Shown here one piece after another: positions 1 through 8,261 of a stretch of 64,000 bases of DNA. A program made the position numbers and the translations under genes. Below the pieces are notes generated by a model. The model had not been told where the DNA came from, made no database searches, and worked only from the letters and a program-made list of their open reading frames with translations. Numbering within the stretch: the stretch's first letter is position 1; the number at the start of each line of letters is the position of its first letter. Location of the stretch: contig CAIWNE010000094.1 in the NCBI GenBank assembly GCA_903913915.1, forward strand, positions 1 through 64,000, given 5' to 3'. The stretch is from an uncultured Opitutia bacterium. GTDB taxonomy: Bacteria; Verrucomicrobiota; Verrucomicrobiia; Opitutales; UBA953.

Positions 1-763
1 CTTCGCGGCCTTCGACGAGGTTCTGGTACATGCCGAACACGTCGGAACCCCACTGCGGCTCATAGGTGCAGAGCGAGCCGGGAGCGTGGAGGATGCAAGG
101 GTCGATGAGCCAGCCGGTGCCGGGCTCGAGCTTGTAGGCCTTGGAGAGGGCGAGGATCTTGTTGTCACCCTTGTGCCAGTTGGCGATGCACTCGCGGACC
201 TGGGCCTTCGTCGTGCCGGGCTCGAAGCCCATGAAGGTGTAGGGGAAATTGTTGCCGACGTTGTTGTGCTGGGGCGGGAAGTAGTAGGACTCCGGCTTGC
301 CTTCGAGGCCGAGCAGCTTGGCCTGCTTGGCGTTCTGGTGCATGTGGTGCGGGATCGGACCCATGTTGTCGAAGAACTTGGAGTACACCGGCCACTTCTT
401 GTACTTGTTCCAGATCTTGGAGCCGATGAGCTCGGCGCCGCATTCCTTGACGGCCTGCTTGAGCGTGAAGCGGGTGTCGCCGATGACGACGTAGGACAGG
501 CCTTCGTCGGGGGTGCGGTTGTCGTTGGCGGCTTCGGTGGTGGAAGCGAACCAGCGTTCGTCGATGCCGCCGCGGCTCAGGCCGAAGGCGTAGAGGTCAT
601 CCGGGTGAAGCTTGAGGCGCTTACCGGGCTGGAGGAAGGAGCGCGGGACCCAGCACGGAGCCAGGCGGAGCAGGCCGCCGGTCTTGGCGAGTTCCTTCTC
701 CACGAGAGAGGCGACGCCGCTCTTCTTGGTGGAGAGATCTTGGACAATCTTGGGGGAGGACAT
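1..763 (-). CDS. Cupin-fold, phosphomannose isomerase-like protein (3' end beyond window)
   Basis: The frame opens with ATG at 763 and runs out of the window at base 1, so about 254 N-terminal residues are visible (MSSPKIVQDLSTKKSG...). A His-rich stretch PHHMHQN followed by KPESYYF, and later IDPCILHAPGS, resemble the metal-binding cupin motifs of type I mannose-6-phosphate isomerases. The substrate cannot be read from the sequence; a sugar-phosphate isomerase or a related cupin is inferred. It lies 77 bases downstream of a mutarotase-like gene on the same strand, which fits a sugar-processing operon. The leader before the ATG is pyrimidine-rich and has no Shine-Dalgarno sequence. The catalytic C-terminal half is not visible. 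Confidence 0.7.
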   Translation of the reverse strand, partial: MSSPKIVQDLSTKKSGVASLVEKELAKTGGLLRLAPCWVPRSFLQPGKRLKLHPDDLYAFGLSRGGIDERWFASTTEAANDNRTPDEGLSYVVIGDTRFTLKQAVKECGAELIGSKIWNKYKKWPVYSKFFDNMGPIPHHMHQNAKQAKLLGLEGKPESYYFPPQHNNVGNNFPYTFMGFEPGTTKAQVRECIANWHKGDNKILALSKAYKLEPGTGWLIDPCILHAPGSLCTYEPQWGSDVFGMYQNLVEGRE

Positions 764-840
764 GGTAGGGGGAAAGGAGGGTCGGGGGAGGTCGGATTTA
801 GGCGACTCCAAGGACAGGGACAAGAATTGAGTAAGCCGAC

Positions 841-1956
841 TTACGACTTCAAAAACTGCCAATTAATGGGGCAGGTGACGGACCGGCCGTTTTCACCCGT
901 GATGCGGACCGCGTCGGGGCCGGCCGGGACGATGCTCTGGACTTGGCCGAAATCGGCCGACACCGCGGCGGCGGCCTGGATCAGGGGGAGGCGAACGCGC
1001 TGGTCCTTGCGGAACAAGCGGCTGGTCGGGATGCCCTTGGCGGCGAGGCGATCTTCGCGGGCCACGTCGACGCCGTCGCAGAAGTGGGAGCAGACTTCTT
1101 CCAGGCCGAGGCGTCCGAGGTGGCGCTTCTCCCAGGGGTGCCCCGGGCGGCCGCCGTTGGAGAGCCAGAAGAGGGTCGACGGGAAATCGGCGACGTTCTT
1201 GAGCGAGAACCAGACGAAGCCGGGGAAGGTCACGGCGGTCCAGGCGAACGGCTGCGCTTCGGTCGCGGGTTCGTTGACGAGCATGATCAGGTCATCGCTG
1301 CCGGCACGGGCGGGGTAGCGGGTGAGGTCGGTGTGCGAGCCGTCCTTCATCGGGACGGACTTCAGCGAGGAGAATTCACCGGAGGGCTTGAGCACCCCGG
1401 TCTCGCCGGCGGCGGGGTTGGAGAATTCGCCGGCGTAGACGGAGCCGAAGCGGAAGGCGCTCGTGGCGATGCGGGCCATCCCGGCGGGCACCTGCGAGAG
1501 GTCGAGCACGGGGTGGTTGCCGTAGTTCCAGCGGCCTTCGAGGTTCTCGATGAGGTGTTCGCCGTAGATCGCGTGATGTCCCGGGATCAGCGAGAAGTGC
1601 TTGGTGACCGTCGCGCCCGTGTCCGTGCCGGTCTGCGTCAGTTTAAGGGACGTCGCAGACGCGGAGACGAGCTGCCACGTCGCGTTGGCGGTGTCACCGT
1701 GGGGCGGGCCTTTCTCTTGTCCGCCGAACGGCAGGCACATGAAGTCGCCGCGCAGGTAGGTGAGGAGGTTGGGTAGGGATTGATCGATCTGCGTGGGCGT
1801 CCACGGCGAGAGCGAGAAAGGGGAGGCCTTGAATCCCTTGAAGTTGAACGAGACCGGCGCAAGGTGGCCTGCGGTCTGGGTGACGGCCAGTTCGACCTCG
1901 GCGGTCCGCAGGGTGTAGCTCGGGGCTCCGTGAATGGTTTCCATGGGGTGCGTCAT
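841..1956 (-). CDS. Galactose mutarotase-superfamily-like protein
   Basis: This 371-aa protein starts MTHPMETIHG; a second in-frame ATG lies at 1944. The frame stays open upstream to 2277, but that part is antisense to the glutaredoxin gene and is unlikely to be translated. There is no signal peptide, so it is probably cytoplasmic. The fold looks all-beta with conserved aromatics: GHHAIYGEH in the middle, WFSLKN near residue 260, and GRPGHPWEKRH followed by EEVCSHFCDG. These resemble aldose-1-epimerase or related sugar-binding beta-sandwich proteins, but I cannot point to the exact catalytic His/Glu pair. The next gene is cupin/PMI-like, so a role in sugar handling is inferred. Confidence 0.6.
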   Translation of the reverse strand: MTHPMETIHGAPSYTLRTAEVELAVTQTAGHLAPVSFNFKGFKASPFSLSPWTPTQIDQSLPNLLTYLRGDFMCLPFGGQEKGPPHGDTANATWQLVSASATSLKLTQTGTDTGATVTKHFSLIPGHHAIYGEHLIENLEGRWNYGNHPVLDLSQVPAGMARIATSAFRFGSVYAGEFSNPAAGETGVLKPSGEFSSLKSVPMKDGSHTDLTRYPARAGSDDLIMLVNEPATEAQPFAWTAVTFPGFVWFSLKNVADFPSTLFWLSNGGRPGHPWEKRHLGRLGLEEVCSHFCDGVDVAREDRLAAKGIPTSRLFRKDQRVRLPLIQAAAAVSADFGQVQSIVPAGPDAVRITGENGRSVTCPINWQFLKS

Positions 1957-2037
1957 TTCCTGCAAGAGCCGGAAGCCTGTCAACGCCTCGGGTGCTCTCC
2001 GCTTGCTAAGCCGGAGGGTGCCCGTTTGCTTTTCCTC

Positions 2038-2313
2038 ATGCCGCAGCCTTTGCCCATCCTTTACACCAAGCCCGGATGCCCCTGGTGCACCCAGGCCCTT
2101 GAGTATTTCGCCCAGCAGGGGGTCAAACTCGACGTCCGCGATGTGATCGCCGACATGCACCAGATGCGCCAGCTGGTCGCCCTGACGGGACAGTCGAAGT
2201 GCCCATCCTTCCGCTATGGGGATTTCATCGTGGCCGATTTCGGCGTCGATGAGTTCATCAATAAGGCAAGGAAGCACCCGGCCGTCTGCGCCGAGCTCGG
2301 GCTGAAGGTCTAA
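2038..2313 (+). CDS. Glutaredoxin
   Basis: This 91-aa protein has the standard size for a small glutaredoxin. It begins MPQPLPILYT and carries the redox motif CPWC at residues 13-16. Further on are KCPSF, with Ser where many glutaredoxins have the cis-Pro context, and a GD-F-VADFG segment near the glutathione-binding region. It probably reduces disulfides or glutathione mixed disulfides in the cytosol. It is divergent from the mutarotase-like gene with 81 bases between the start codons, so the two promoters must lie in that gap. The leader is pyrimidine-rich with no Shine-Dalgarno sequence. The stop codon is TAA. Confidence 0.85.
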   Translation: MPQPLPILYTKPGCPWCTQALEYFAQQGVKLDVRDVIADMHQMRQLVALTGQSKCPSFRYGDFIVADFGVDEFINKARKHPAVCAELGLKV

Positions 2314-2348
2314 ACTTAGGCAAAAGGTAAGGGTCGTAGATTAGCCTT

Positions 2349-2380
2349 GGACATATAGGGTAATACCCCTAGTAATGTCC
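2349..2380. repeat. Two-part inverted repeat just upstream of the sulfatase start
   Basis: The outer arms GGACAT (2349-2354) and ATGTCC (2375-2380) are perfect complements. An inner TAGGG (2356-2360) and CCCTA (2367-2371) make a second stem around a 6-base loop. The ATG follows two bases later, at 2383. It could be an operator or an mRNA hairpin that masks initiation. Function is inferred only. Confidence 0.4.
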
Positions 2381-2382
2381 TT

Positions 2383-3771
2383 ATGAGGTTTACCCCAACC
2401 TTGGGCCTCCTGCTGTGCGCTACCCTGATCGGCGCCCGGCCTAACGTCGTTTACATCATGTGCGACGACATGGGGTGGGCGGATCCGGGTTGCTACGGCT
2501 CGACCCAGAACGTGACGCCGAACGTCGACCGTCTCGCCAAGGAAGGGCTTCGCTTCTCGAGTTTCTACGCGACGCAGGCCGTATGCACCTCCTCGCGTGC
2601 GGCGCTGATGACCGGTTGTTATCCGAATCGCCTAGGTCTGGGCGGCGTAGCGCTCGGGCCCCAGGCGAAGACCGGCCTGAGCAACGAGGAGCAGACCCTC
2701 GGCACGTTGCTGCGCGACGCGGGCTATCACACCGGAGTCGTCGGCAAGTGGCACCTCGGCGACGCGCCGAAGTTCCTGCCGCCCAACCACGGCTTCGATG
2801 ACTCGATGATCCTGCCGTATTCGAACGACATGTGGCCCCTGGGCTACGCCGTCGGCGACGAATCGCGACGCAAGATGTACCCGGAGCTGCCGCGCTACGT
2901 GAACGGACATCAGATGGGCTTCGTGCGCGACTGGACCGACATGGATGCGCTCACTTCTTCGCAGGGCCTGCGCGCCGTCCGCTTCATCCATGACAGCGCC
3001 GGCAAGGACAAGCCCTTCTTCCTTTATCTGGCGACTTCGATGCCGCATGTCCCGCTCGGCGCCTCGGCCGATTTCAAGGGCAAGTTCGCGACGCCGTACG
3101 CCGATACCATGGCCGACATCGACCGCACCGTCGGGGCCGTGATGAAGGCGCTGGCGGATACGGGAGTCGAAAAGGAGACGATCGTCGTGTTCACCAGCGA
3201 CAACGGACCTTGGCTGAATTTCGGGCGTCATGCCGGGTCCGCCGGCCCATTCCGCGAAGGCAAGGGGACGACTTTCGAGGGTGGCGTACGCGTTCCGTTC
3301 ATCGTGCGCTGGCCCGGCGTCGTGAAGGCCGATGCCAGGACGGATGCGCTCGCCGCGAACATCGACGTGGTGCCGACGTTGGTCGAAGCCTGCGGCGCGG
3401 CCAGACCGAAGCATGAGATCGACGGACAGTCCTTCCTTCCGTTGCTCAAGGGGGACTCCGCGTCGGCCCGCGCATCTTTCGCCTATTATTACGGCGACCG
3501 CCTCGAGGCCGTCCGCCAGGGCAAGTGGAAGCTGCACCTTCCGCATGCTTATCGCAGCTACGTCGGCATGGTGCCCGCCGCCAAGGACGGCCTGCCCGCC
3601 ACGACGCATCAGCGACAGATAGCGCTTTCGCTTTACGACCTCGAGTCCGACCCGGGCGAGACCAACGACCTTTCCGCGGCGAATCCTGACCTCGTCAGGC
3701 AACTGCAGGACCTCGCCGCATCGGAGCGCAAGAAGCTCGACGCCGGCAAGCGCCCCGTCGGCCGTCTCTGA
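2383..3771 (+). CDS. Secreted type I sulfatase (arylsulfatase family)
   Basis: This 462-aa sulfatase starts with a signal peptide (about residues 1-18, hydrophobic LGLLLCATLIG). Residues D28-D29 (MCDDMGW) are the first calcium ligands. The formylglycine site is C68 in CTSSR-AALMTG, followed by VVGKWHLG with catalytic K122 and H124. SDNGPW and FEGGVRVPFIVRWPG are also family motifs. It would hydrolyse sulfate esters, probably on algal or mucin-type polysaccharides, in the periplasm or outside; the substrate is unknown. The third residue of the maturation motif is Ser, not the usual Pro or Ala. An anaerobic or FGE-type maturase must exist elsewhere in the genome. The gene ends directly against hupE-like on the other strand with no gap. 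Confidence 0.93.
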   Translation: MRFTPTLGLLLCATLIGARPNVVYIMCDDMGWADPGCYGSTQNVTPNVDRLAKEGLRFSSFYATQAVCTSSRAALMTGCYPNRLGLGGVALGPQAKTGLSNEEQTLGTLLRDAGYHTGVVGKWHLGDAPKFLPPNHGFDDSMILPYSNDMWPLGYAVGDESRRKMYPELPRYVNGHQMGFVRDWTDMDALTSSQGLRAVRFIHDSAGKDKPFFLYLATSMPHVPLGASADFKGKFATPYADTMADIDRTVGAVMKALADTGVEKETIVVFTSDNGPWLNFGRHAGSAGPFREGKGTTFEGGVRVPFIVRWPGVVKADARTDALAANIDVVPTLVEACGAARPKHEIDGQSFLPLLKGDSASARASFAYYYGDRLEAVRQGKWKLHLPHAYRSYVGMVPAAKDGLPATTHQRQIALSLYDLESDPGETNDLSAANPDLVRQLQDLAASERKKLDAGKRPVGRL

Positions 3772-4914
3772 TCAGGTCAGGCCGAGGATGTCGGCGGCCC
3801 GCCAGGCCATCACCGCGAAGCCGACGCACGCGACCGCGAGGCAGAGGGCGCGCCGCAGCTTGTTCTCGGGCAGACCGGCGCGGAGAGCCAGCCACAGCAG
3901 GCCGGCCGACGTGAAGATCACGGCCATCTGGGCGAGTTCGACGCCGACGTTGAAGCCGACGAGGATGCGGACGATGCTGCCGTTGTCCCAGTCTTTGAGT
4001 CGATCCGAGACCGCCGCGGCGAAGCCCAGCCCGTGGACCAGACCGAAGGCCGCGGGGATGACGAGCATCTGCCGGTTCGTCGCGGTGCCACGGAAGGCCA
4101 TCAGGCCGCCGAGGCCGATCGTGAGCGCGATGAAAGGTTCGATCCAAGGTCCGGGGTTCCCGATCCAGCCCAGCGCCACCGCGCTGAGCGTGATGCTGTG
4201 GCCGACCGTGAAGACCAGCGAGCGCCCGAGGGCCTGGCGGAGCGACGCCGCGCCCAGGAACATCGCCAGCATGAACAGGCAATGGTCCCACCCTTCGGGA
4301 ATGACGTGGCCGAAGCCGTCGCCGAGGAGCGTGACGGCCGTCCGGTTCTCGCGCGGCGCGGGCGAGGGGTCGTCGCCGATCCGGAATTCGCCCGGTTCGT
4401 TCTTGGACACCGCCATCACCGTCTGGAATTCCATTCCTTTGCGCAGGTTCGTGAAGACCGTGCCCAAGGCGTCGGGAAAGCGTAGCACAAGCTTCCGCGT
4501 TCCGGCCGGAATGGCCGCGGTGAGCTTGGCGTTCATCATCACCGGGTAGCGGTCGGCTTCGCCCTGGCGGGCGGATTGGGCGAGGATCTGTTCCGCGGAG
4601 GGGAAGGTCTCGAGCGTGAACGCGACGGGCTGGCCGTCGGCCTCGAGCCGCAGGCCGGCGAGGAAGCTTTTCCTGCCCGGTTCGACCGAGGCCGCCAGCC
4701 TTCCGGGCGAGAACATCAGCGCGTCGAGCTCCTTGATCGGCGCGTCCTTGGGGAGCTGGCCGACCAGGAAGGACGGGACATCGAACTTCACCGTCAAGGA
4801 GAAGGTGTTCTTCTCGTCGATGACGCCGATGCATGAGGCTTCCTTCCACTCGGGATGGGCCCAGAGCAACGCCGGCAAGAAGGCCGACAGCCAGAGGAGG
4901 AAGACTCGCCGCAT
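3772..4914 (-). CDS. HupE/UreJ-family membrane protein
   Basis: This 380-aa protein has a signal peptide (residues 1-19, cleaved near WAHP), an extracytoplasmic domain of about 185 residues, and a C-terminal block of roughly six or seven membrane segments. Diagnostic HupE/UreJ-2 motifs are GHVIPEGWDHCLF, FTVGHSITLS, FGLVHGLGFA and FNVGVELAQ, all rich in His or Glu within the membrane. Relatives are proposed nickel or cobalt permeases, although many are found without any hydrogenase or urease; none is visible here. It follows the PEBP gene by 46 bases and may share its transcript. The metal specificity is not shown by the sequence. Confidence 0.85.
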   Translation of the reverse strand: MRRVFLLWLSAFLPALLWAHPEWKEASCIGVIDEKNTFSLTVKFDVPSFLVGQLPKDAPIKELDALMFSPGRLAASVEPGRKSFLAGLRLEADGQPVAFTLETFPSAEQILAQSARQGEADRYPVMMNAKLTAAIPAGTRKLVLRFPDALGTVFTNLRKGMEFQTVMAVSKNEPGEFRIGDDPSPAPRENRTAVTLLGDGFGHVIPEGWDHCLFMLAMFLGAASLRQALGRSLVFTVGHSITLSAVALGWIGNPGPWIEPFIALTIGLGGLMAFRGTATNRQMLVIPAAFGLVHGLGFAAAVSDRLKDWDNGSIVRILVGFNVGVELAQMAVIFTSAGLLWLALRAGLPENKLRRALCLAVACVGFAVMAWRAADILGLT

Positions 4915-4960
4915 GCGAAGTGACTACGACGGCCGGCCGTCGCGTTCCAACCAAAAGAGA

Positions 4961-5638
4961 TTACTTCGCGGCTTCTTCCCGGCGAGGCGGACGCTTCTCT
5001 TCCTTGTCGCTGGCGCCGGCCGGGCGGGTGTAGAGCACGTTGAGGTCGGCGGCGGCGAGGATCTTCCCCTTCATCGCGGCGAGGACCGGCTCCACGGTGA
5101 CGGGGCTTTCGGCCTTGGAGAGGTCGGGTTTGGCCGAAAGGGCGAAGAGGGTGAGGACGTATTTCTTCTCGCCCGGCCCCTTGGAGTGGGGCGGCGCGTA
5201 TTCGACGCGGTCGTGCACGGTGCTCATGCCCATCTTGCCGAAGTCCGTGGCGTTCTTGGCGACGCTCGTCGTCTTCGGGTCGATGTCATACATCAGCCAG
5301 TAGATCTTGGTCTTACCTTCCGGGTCGAGGTGGTGCATGATGAGCACAAGGCTCTGCGTGCCCTTGGGGACGCCGGTCCAGGCGAGGGGCGGACTGGCGC
5401 TCGCGCCGTCGCCGGTGAATTCCACCGGCAGTGCTTCGCCGTCCTTCACCGCAGGGCTGGTGAGCTTGAGCGTGGAATTCTTGTCGGTCGGCTTGGCCGC
5501 GGCGACGTTGTCGACCGCACCGGCGGGCGGACCGCCTTTGTCGCCCTTGCCCTTGCCGCCCTTCTTGCCATCGGCAGGGGCGGCGAAAGTGAGGGCGGCC
5601 AGCAGGCACGTCAGGACGGATAAGGAGCGGATGAGCAT
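4961..5638 (-). CDS. Secreted YbhB/YbcL-family (PEBP, Raf-kinase-inhibitor-like) protein
   Basis: This 225-aa protein has a signal peptide (residues 1-19, ending TFAAPA), then a Lys/Gly-rich linker, then a PEBP domain from about residue 58. Family signatures are PPLAWTGVP, an IMHHLDP segment in place of the usual DPD, IYWLMYDIDP, and APPHSKGPGEKKYVLTLFAL. PEBP proteins bind anionic ligands; the bacterial role is not settled. The C-terminal tail is highly charged (KEEKRPPRREEAAK). Location is probably periplasmic. It stands between truA and the HupE-like gene on the same strand with 46 bases on each side. A near-palindrome sits just before its start. Confidence 0.87.
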   Translation of the reverse strand: MLIRSLSVLTCLLAALTFAAPADGKKGGKGKGDKGGPPAGAVDNVAAAKPTDKNSTLKLTSPAVKDGEALPVEFTGDGASASPPLAWTGVPKGTQSLVLIMHHLDPEGKTKIYWLMYDIDPKTTSVAKNATDFGKMGMSTVHDRVEYAPPHSKGPGEKKYVLTLFALSAKPDLSKAESPVTVEPVLAAMKGKILAAADLNVLYTRPAGASDKEEKRPPRREEAAK

Positions 5639-5660
5639 GGTGATATTATGCCAAGGTCAG

Positions 5661-5679
5661 CCTTAACCCAGGATTAAGG
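5661..5679. repeat. Near-palindrome upstream of the PEBP gene
   Basis: CCTTAA (5661-5666) and TTAAGG (5674-5679) are perfect complements around a 7-base centre. On the minus strand the repeat lies upstream of CATAAT (5650-5645), a possible -10 element, and of the PEBP start at 5638. This is the place expected for an operator. No known regulator motif is recognised. Confidence 0.3.
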
Positions 5680-5684
5680 ACGGG

Positions 5685-6530
5685 TTATTCCGAACTGCCG
5701 GCTTCGTCGCGCGAACGGAGGGCGCGGGGATGCCGGAAGGAGTCGGGCTCGAAAAAGACCTTTTCCATGAACAGGCCGCGGGCGGGCGCTGTCGGTACTT
5801 CGGAGGTGATCACGCGCTCCTTGCGGTAGGCGACGAGGCGTTCGGGGGGCATCTTGCCTTCGCCGACGCGCAGCAGGCCGCCGACCAGCCGTCGCACCAT
5901 CTTGTACAGGAAGCCGCTGCCCTCGGCGACGATGGTGATGCGCTTGCCGCGTCGGCGGACGTCGAGTCGGCGGAGGTCCTTGACCGGATTCTCCTTCTCC
6001 ATGCCTTGGCCGTGATTGGCGCCGAAGGCGTAGAAGTCATGTTTGCCTAGCAGGAGCTTCGCCGCCTTGCGCATCAGCTTCACGTCGACGGTCTTGTTGC
6101 CGAGGCCAAGGCAGTAGCGCGCTTCCCAGGGCGGCGGATAGCCGTCGCAGATCTCGTAGCGGTAACGCTTGCCGTTGGCGTGCCAGCGGCAGTGGAAGCC
6201 GGGCGCGACGCGTTGCAGGTGCGTCACGAGGATGCCGTTCTGTTCGCACGAGTTGATCGCGTGGACGAGATAGCTGCAGGGGTGGGGCCAGAAGGCGTCG
6301 AAGTGGAACCGCTGGCCGACGCTGTGGACGCCCGAGTCGGTGCGGCCGCTGCCATGGATGTCGATCGGCGTCTTGAGGATGCGCGAAAGGCGTTCTTCGA
6401 GCTCGCCCTCGATGGAAAGGCGCCCCGTCTGGACCTGCCAGCCGATGTGGTCGGTGCCGTCGTAGGCGACCGTCGCGAGGAAGCGCTCGAGCTTCGGCGT
6501 GAACGGCTTCTTGGGCTTGGCGGGAGGCAT
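5685..6530 (-). CDS. truA: tRNA pseudouridine(38-40) synthase TruA
   Basis: This 281-aa protein converts U38-U40 of the tRNA anticodon arm to pseudouridine in the cytosol. The catalytic aspartate is D65 in GSGRTDSGVHS. Other family features are VAYDGTDHIGWQ at the N-terminus, FHCRWHANGKRYRYEI, HDFYAFGANHG, and the C-terminal GSGFLYKMVRRLVGGLLRVGEG. I chose the ATG at 6530 (MPPAKPKK) because it follows the ruvX stop by one base; the frame is open further upstream but would run inside ruvX. It is co-transcribed with ruvX and probably the PEBP gene. The length is normal for the family. Confidence 0.96.
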   Translation of the reverse strand: MPPAKPKKPFTPKLERFLATVAYDGTDHIGWQVQTGRLSIEGELEERLSRILKTPIDIHGSGRTDSGVHSVGQRFHFDAFWPHPCSYLVHAINSCEQNGILVTHLQRVAPGFHCRWHANGKRYRYEICDGYPPPWEARYCLGLGNKTVDVKLMRKAAKLLLGKHDFYAFGANHGQGMEKENPVKDLRRLDVRRRGKRITIVAEGSGFLYKMVRRLVGGLLRVGEGKMPPERLVAYRKERVITSEVPTAPARGLFMEKVFFEPDSFRHPRALRSRDEAGSSE

Positions 6531-6531
6531 G

Positions 6532-6969
6532 TCAGGAGCCGATGCCGCGGCTGTTGAGGAAGTCCTGGAGCAGGACGGCCGCCGCACGCGAATCACGTTC
6601 GCCGGTCCGGGCCTGCTGCTTGCGTTCCTGGGCCGAGCGCGCCTTGCGGCCGCCCATCTCGTCGGCCGCCTGGCTCGTGAGGGCTTCGTCGACCTTCTCG
6701 ACCGGGAGGTTGAAGCGCTTGGTCAGCTCGGCCGCGAAGACATCGACCTCGTCGCAGCGCTTGGTCCGTTCGCCTTCGACCGAGAGCGGGTAGCCTAGGA
6801 CCAATAAGGTGACCTTGAGCCGGGCGATCTCCTTGCCGATCTGGGCGAACCGTTCTTCGGGATTTTCCGCGACGGCCGCCGGCAGCGGGAAGGCGAAGCC
6901 GAGTTCGTCGGCATGGCTCAGCCCGACCCTTCGCGAGCCATAATCGATGCCGAGGAAGACCTGTGCCAC
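6532..6969 (-). CDS. ruvX: Putative pre-16S rRNA nuclease / Holliday junction resolvase-like RuvX (YqgF)
   Basis: The RNase H-like fold protein has 145 residues if GTG at 6969 is the start (V-A-Q-V-FLGIDYGSRRVG). The catalytic-site motifs are GIDYGSRRVGLS, LVLGYPLSVEGE, and KVDEALTSQAA. Family members mature the 5' end of 16S rRNA; a resolvase role has also been proposed. Upstream in-frame starts exist, including another GTG 18 bases earlier and an ATG at 7077, but the latter would overlap the divergent moeB start, so the short form is preferred. The truA gene begins one base after its stop. Confidence 0.9.
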   Translation of the reverse strand: MAQVFLGIDYGSRRVGLSHADELGFAFPLPAAVAENPEERFAQIGKEIARLKVTLLVLGYPLSVEGERTKRCDEVDVFAAELTKRFNLPVEKVDEALTSQAADEMGGRKARSAQERKQQARTGERDSRAAAVLLQDFLNSRGIGS

Positions 6970-7062
6970 GCGGCCAAGTTGGGACACCTTGGCGGAATAT
7001 TCAATCCGACACGTGGGAGGGGCGGGTTTGACACCGCACCTCGCAGGGGTTCCACTGTGCCC

Positions 7063-8208
7063 ATGTCCGCGGAACAACGCCTAAGCGACCATGAGAGGGC
7101 CTTGTACGCCCGGCAGATTCGTCTGCCGGGCGTGGGGGAGTCCGGTCAGCTGCGTCTGCGCGAAGCCAAGGTCCTCATCCTGGGGGCCGGCGGCCTCGGT
7201 TCGCCGGTCGGGTTATACCTCGCCGCCGCCGGCGTAGGCCTCATCGGCATCGCCGACCCGGACAAGGTCGAGATCTCCAACCTGCACCGACAGGTCGTCC
7301 ATGGCTTCGATACCTTGGGGCTGCCGAAGACCATTTCCGCCGCCGAGGCCCTCGGAGAGATCAATCCCGGCCTCAAGGTCGCCCTGCATCCCGAAGGCTT
7401 CACCGTGGAGAACGCCGCGGAGCTTGTGGCCCGTTACGACCTGGTCGTCGACGGGACGGATAATTTCGCGACGCGCTTCCTCGCCGCCGACGCCTGCGTG
7501 CTCGGCGGAAAACCGTTGGTGCACGGCAGCGTGCTGCGCGAAAGCGGGCAGGTGGGCGTCTTTCTTCCGAAGGCGGGCTGTTACCGATGTCTCTATCCTG
7601 TGATCCCCGACGCCGCTTCCGTGCCGACATGTGCCGACGCCGGCGTCTTCGGCGCGACTTGCGGGGTGATCGGTTCATGGATGGCCTCCGAGGTGATCGC
7701 GGTCCTGCTCGGCAAGCGGGTCTCTTCCCGACTTCTGGTCATCGATGTCGCCGCCGGAACCTCCAAGTTGCTCGCCCTGGCCGCCGATGCCGCTTGTCCG
7801 TGCTGTGGCTCCGCGCCGAGCATCCGCTCCCTGGAGAAGGACGCCTATGCGCCCACCCTTTGCTCAACCCAAGCCCTTATGTCCGAAACTCCGCTCGAAG
7901 TGACCGTCGAAGAAGCCCAGCGCCTGCTGGCCGGTCCGAATCCGCCCATCCTCATCGATGTCCGTGAGATGGACGAGTATGCCGTTTGCCGGATCGAAGG
8001 GTCTCGTCTGATTCCCATGAACACCGTGCCGGCTCGTCTGGCTGAGATTCCTCAGGACGTCCCCGTATTAGTCCAGTGCCACCATGGGGGCCGGAGCATG
8101 AAGGTCACCCAGTTCCTACGGTCCAAGGGCTATGCCCGCGTCAGCAACGTCAAGGGCGGCATCGACGCCTGGTCTTTGAAAGTAGACCCGAAGGTACCGC
8201 GGTACTGA
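7063..8208 (+). CDS. moeB: MoeB/ThiF-type adenylyltransferase fused to a rhodanese domain
   Basis: This 381-aa E1-like enzyme adenylates the C-terminal Gly-Gly of a small sulfur carrier (MoaD or ThiS type). The nucleotide loop GAGGLGS spans residues 41-47, followed by DPDKVEISNLHRQ. Zinc cysteines are C173/C176 (CYRC) and C245/C248 (CPCC). A C-terminal rhodanese domain begins near residue 273 and ends with the active-site loop CHHGGRS (C339), which can carry a persulfide for sulfur transfer. An internal ATG begins that domain, but the frame is continuous. The fused form is known from MoeBR/MOCS3-like proteins. No moaD or thiS gene is in the window. The start at 7063 is chosen because earlier codons lie inside the ruvX leader. 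Confidence 0.92.
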   Translation: MSAEQRLSDHERALYARQIRLPGVGESGQLRLREAKVLILGAGGLGSPVGLYLAAAGVGLIGIADPDKVEISNLHRQVVHGFDTLGLPKTISAAEALGEINPGLKVALHPEGFTVENAAELVARYDLVVDGTDNFATRFLAADACVLGGKPLVHGSVLRESGQVGVFLPKAGCYRCLYPVIPDAASVPTCADAGVFGATCGVIGSWMASEVIAVLLGKRVSSRLLVIDVAAGTSKLLALAADAACPCCGSAPSIRSLEKDAYAPTLCSTQALMSETPLEVTVEEAQRLLAGPNPPILIDVREMDEYAVCRIEGSRLIPMNTVPARLAEIPQDVPVLVQCHHGGRSMKVTQFLRSKGYARVSNVKGGIDAWSLKVDPKVPRY

Positions 8209-8220
8209 GCGAGACAAGGC

Positions 8221-8250
8221 TTGCCGACACCCGTTCGCCCTTCTTTTATT
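8221..8250 (+). promoter_or_regulatory. Possible sigma70-type promoter for the Pal-like gene
   Basis: TTGCCG (8221-8226) and TTTATT (8245-8250) lie 18 bases apart, each matching four of six consensus positions. The expected transcription start is only a few bases before the ATG at 8262, giving a very short leader. This is inspection only. Confidence 0.3.
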
Positions 8251-8261
8251 CCCGCCACACC

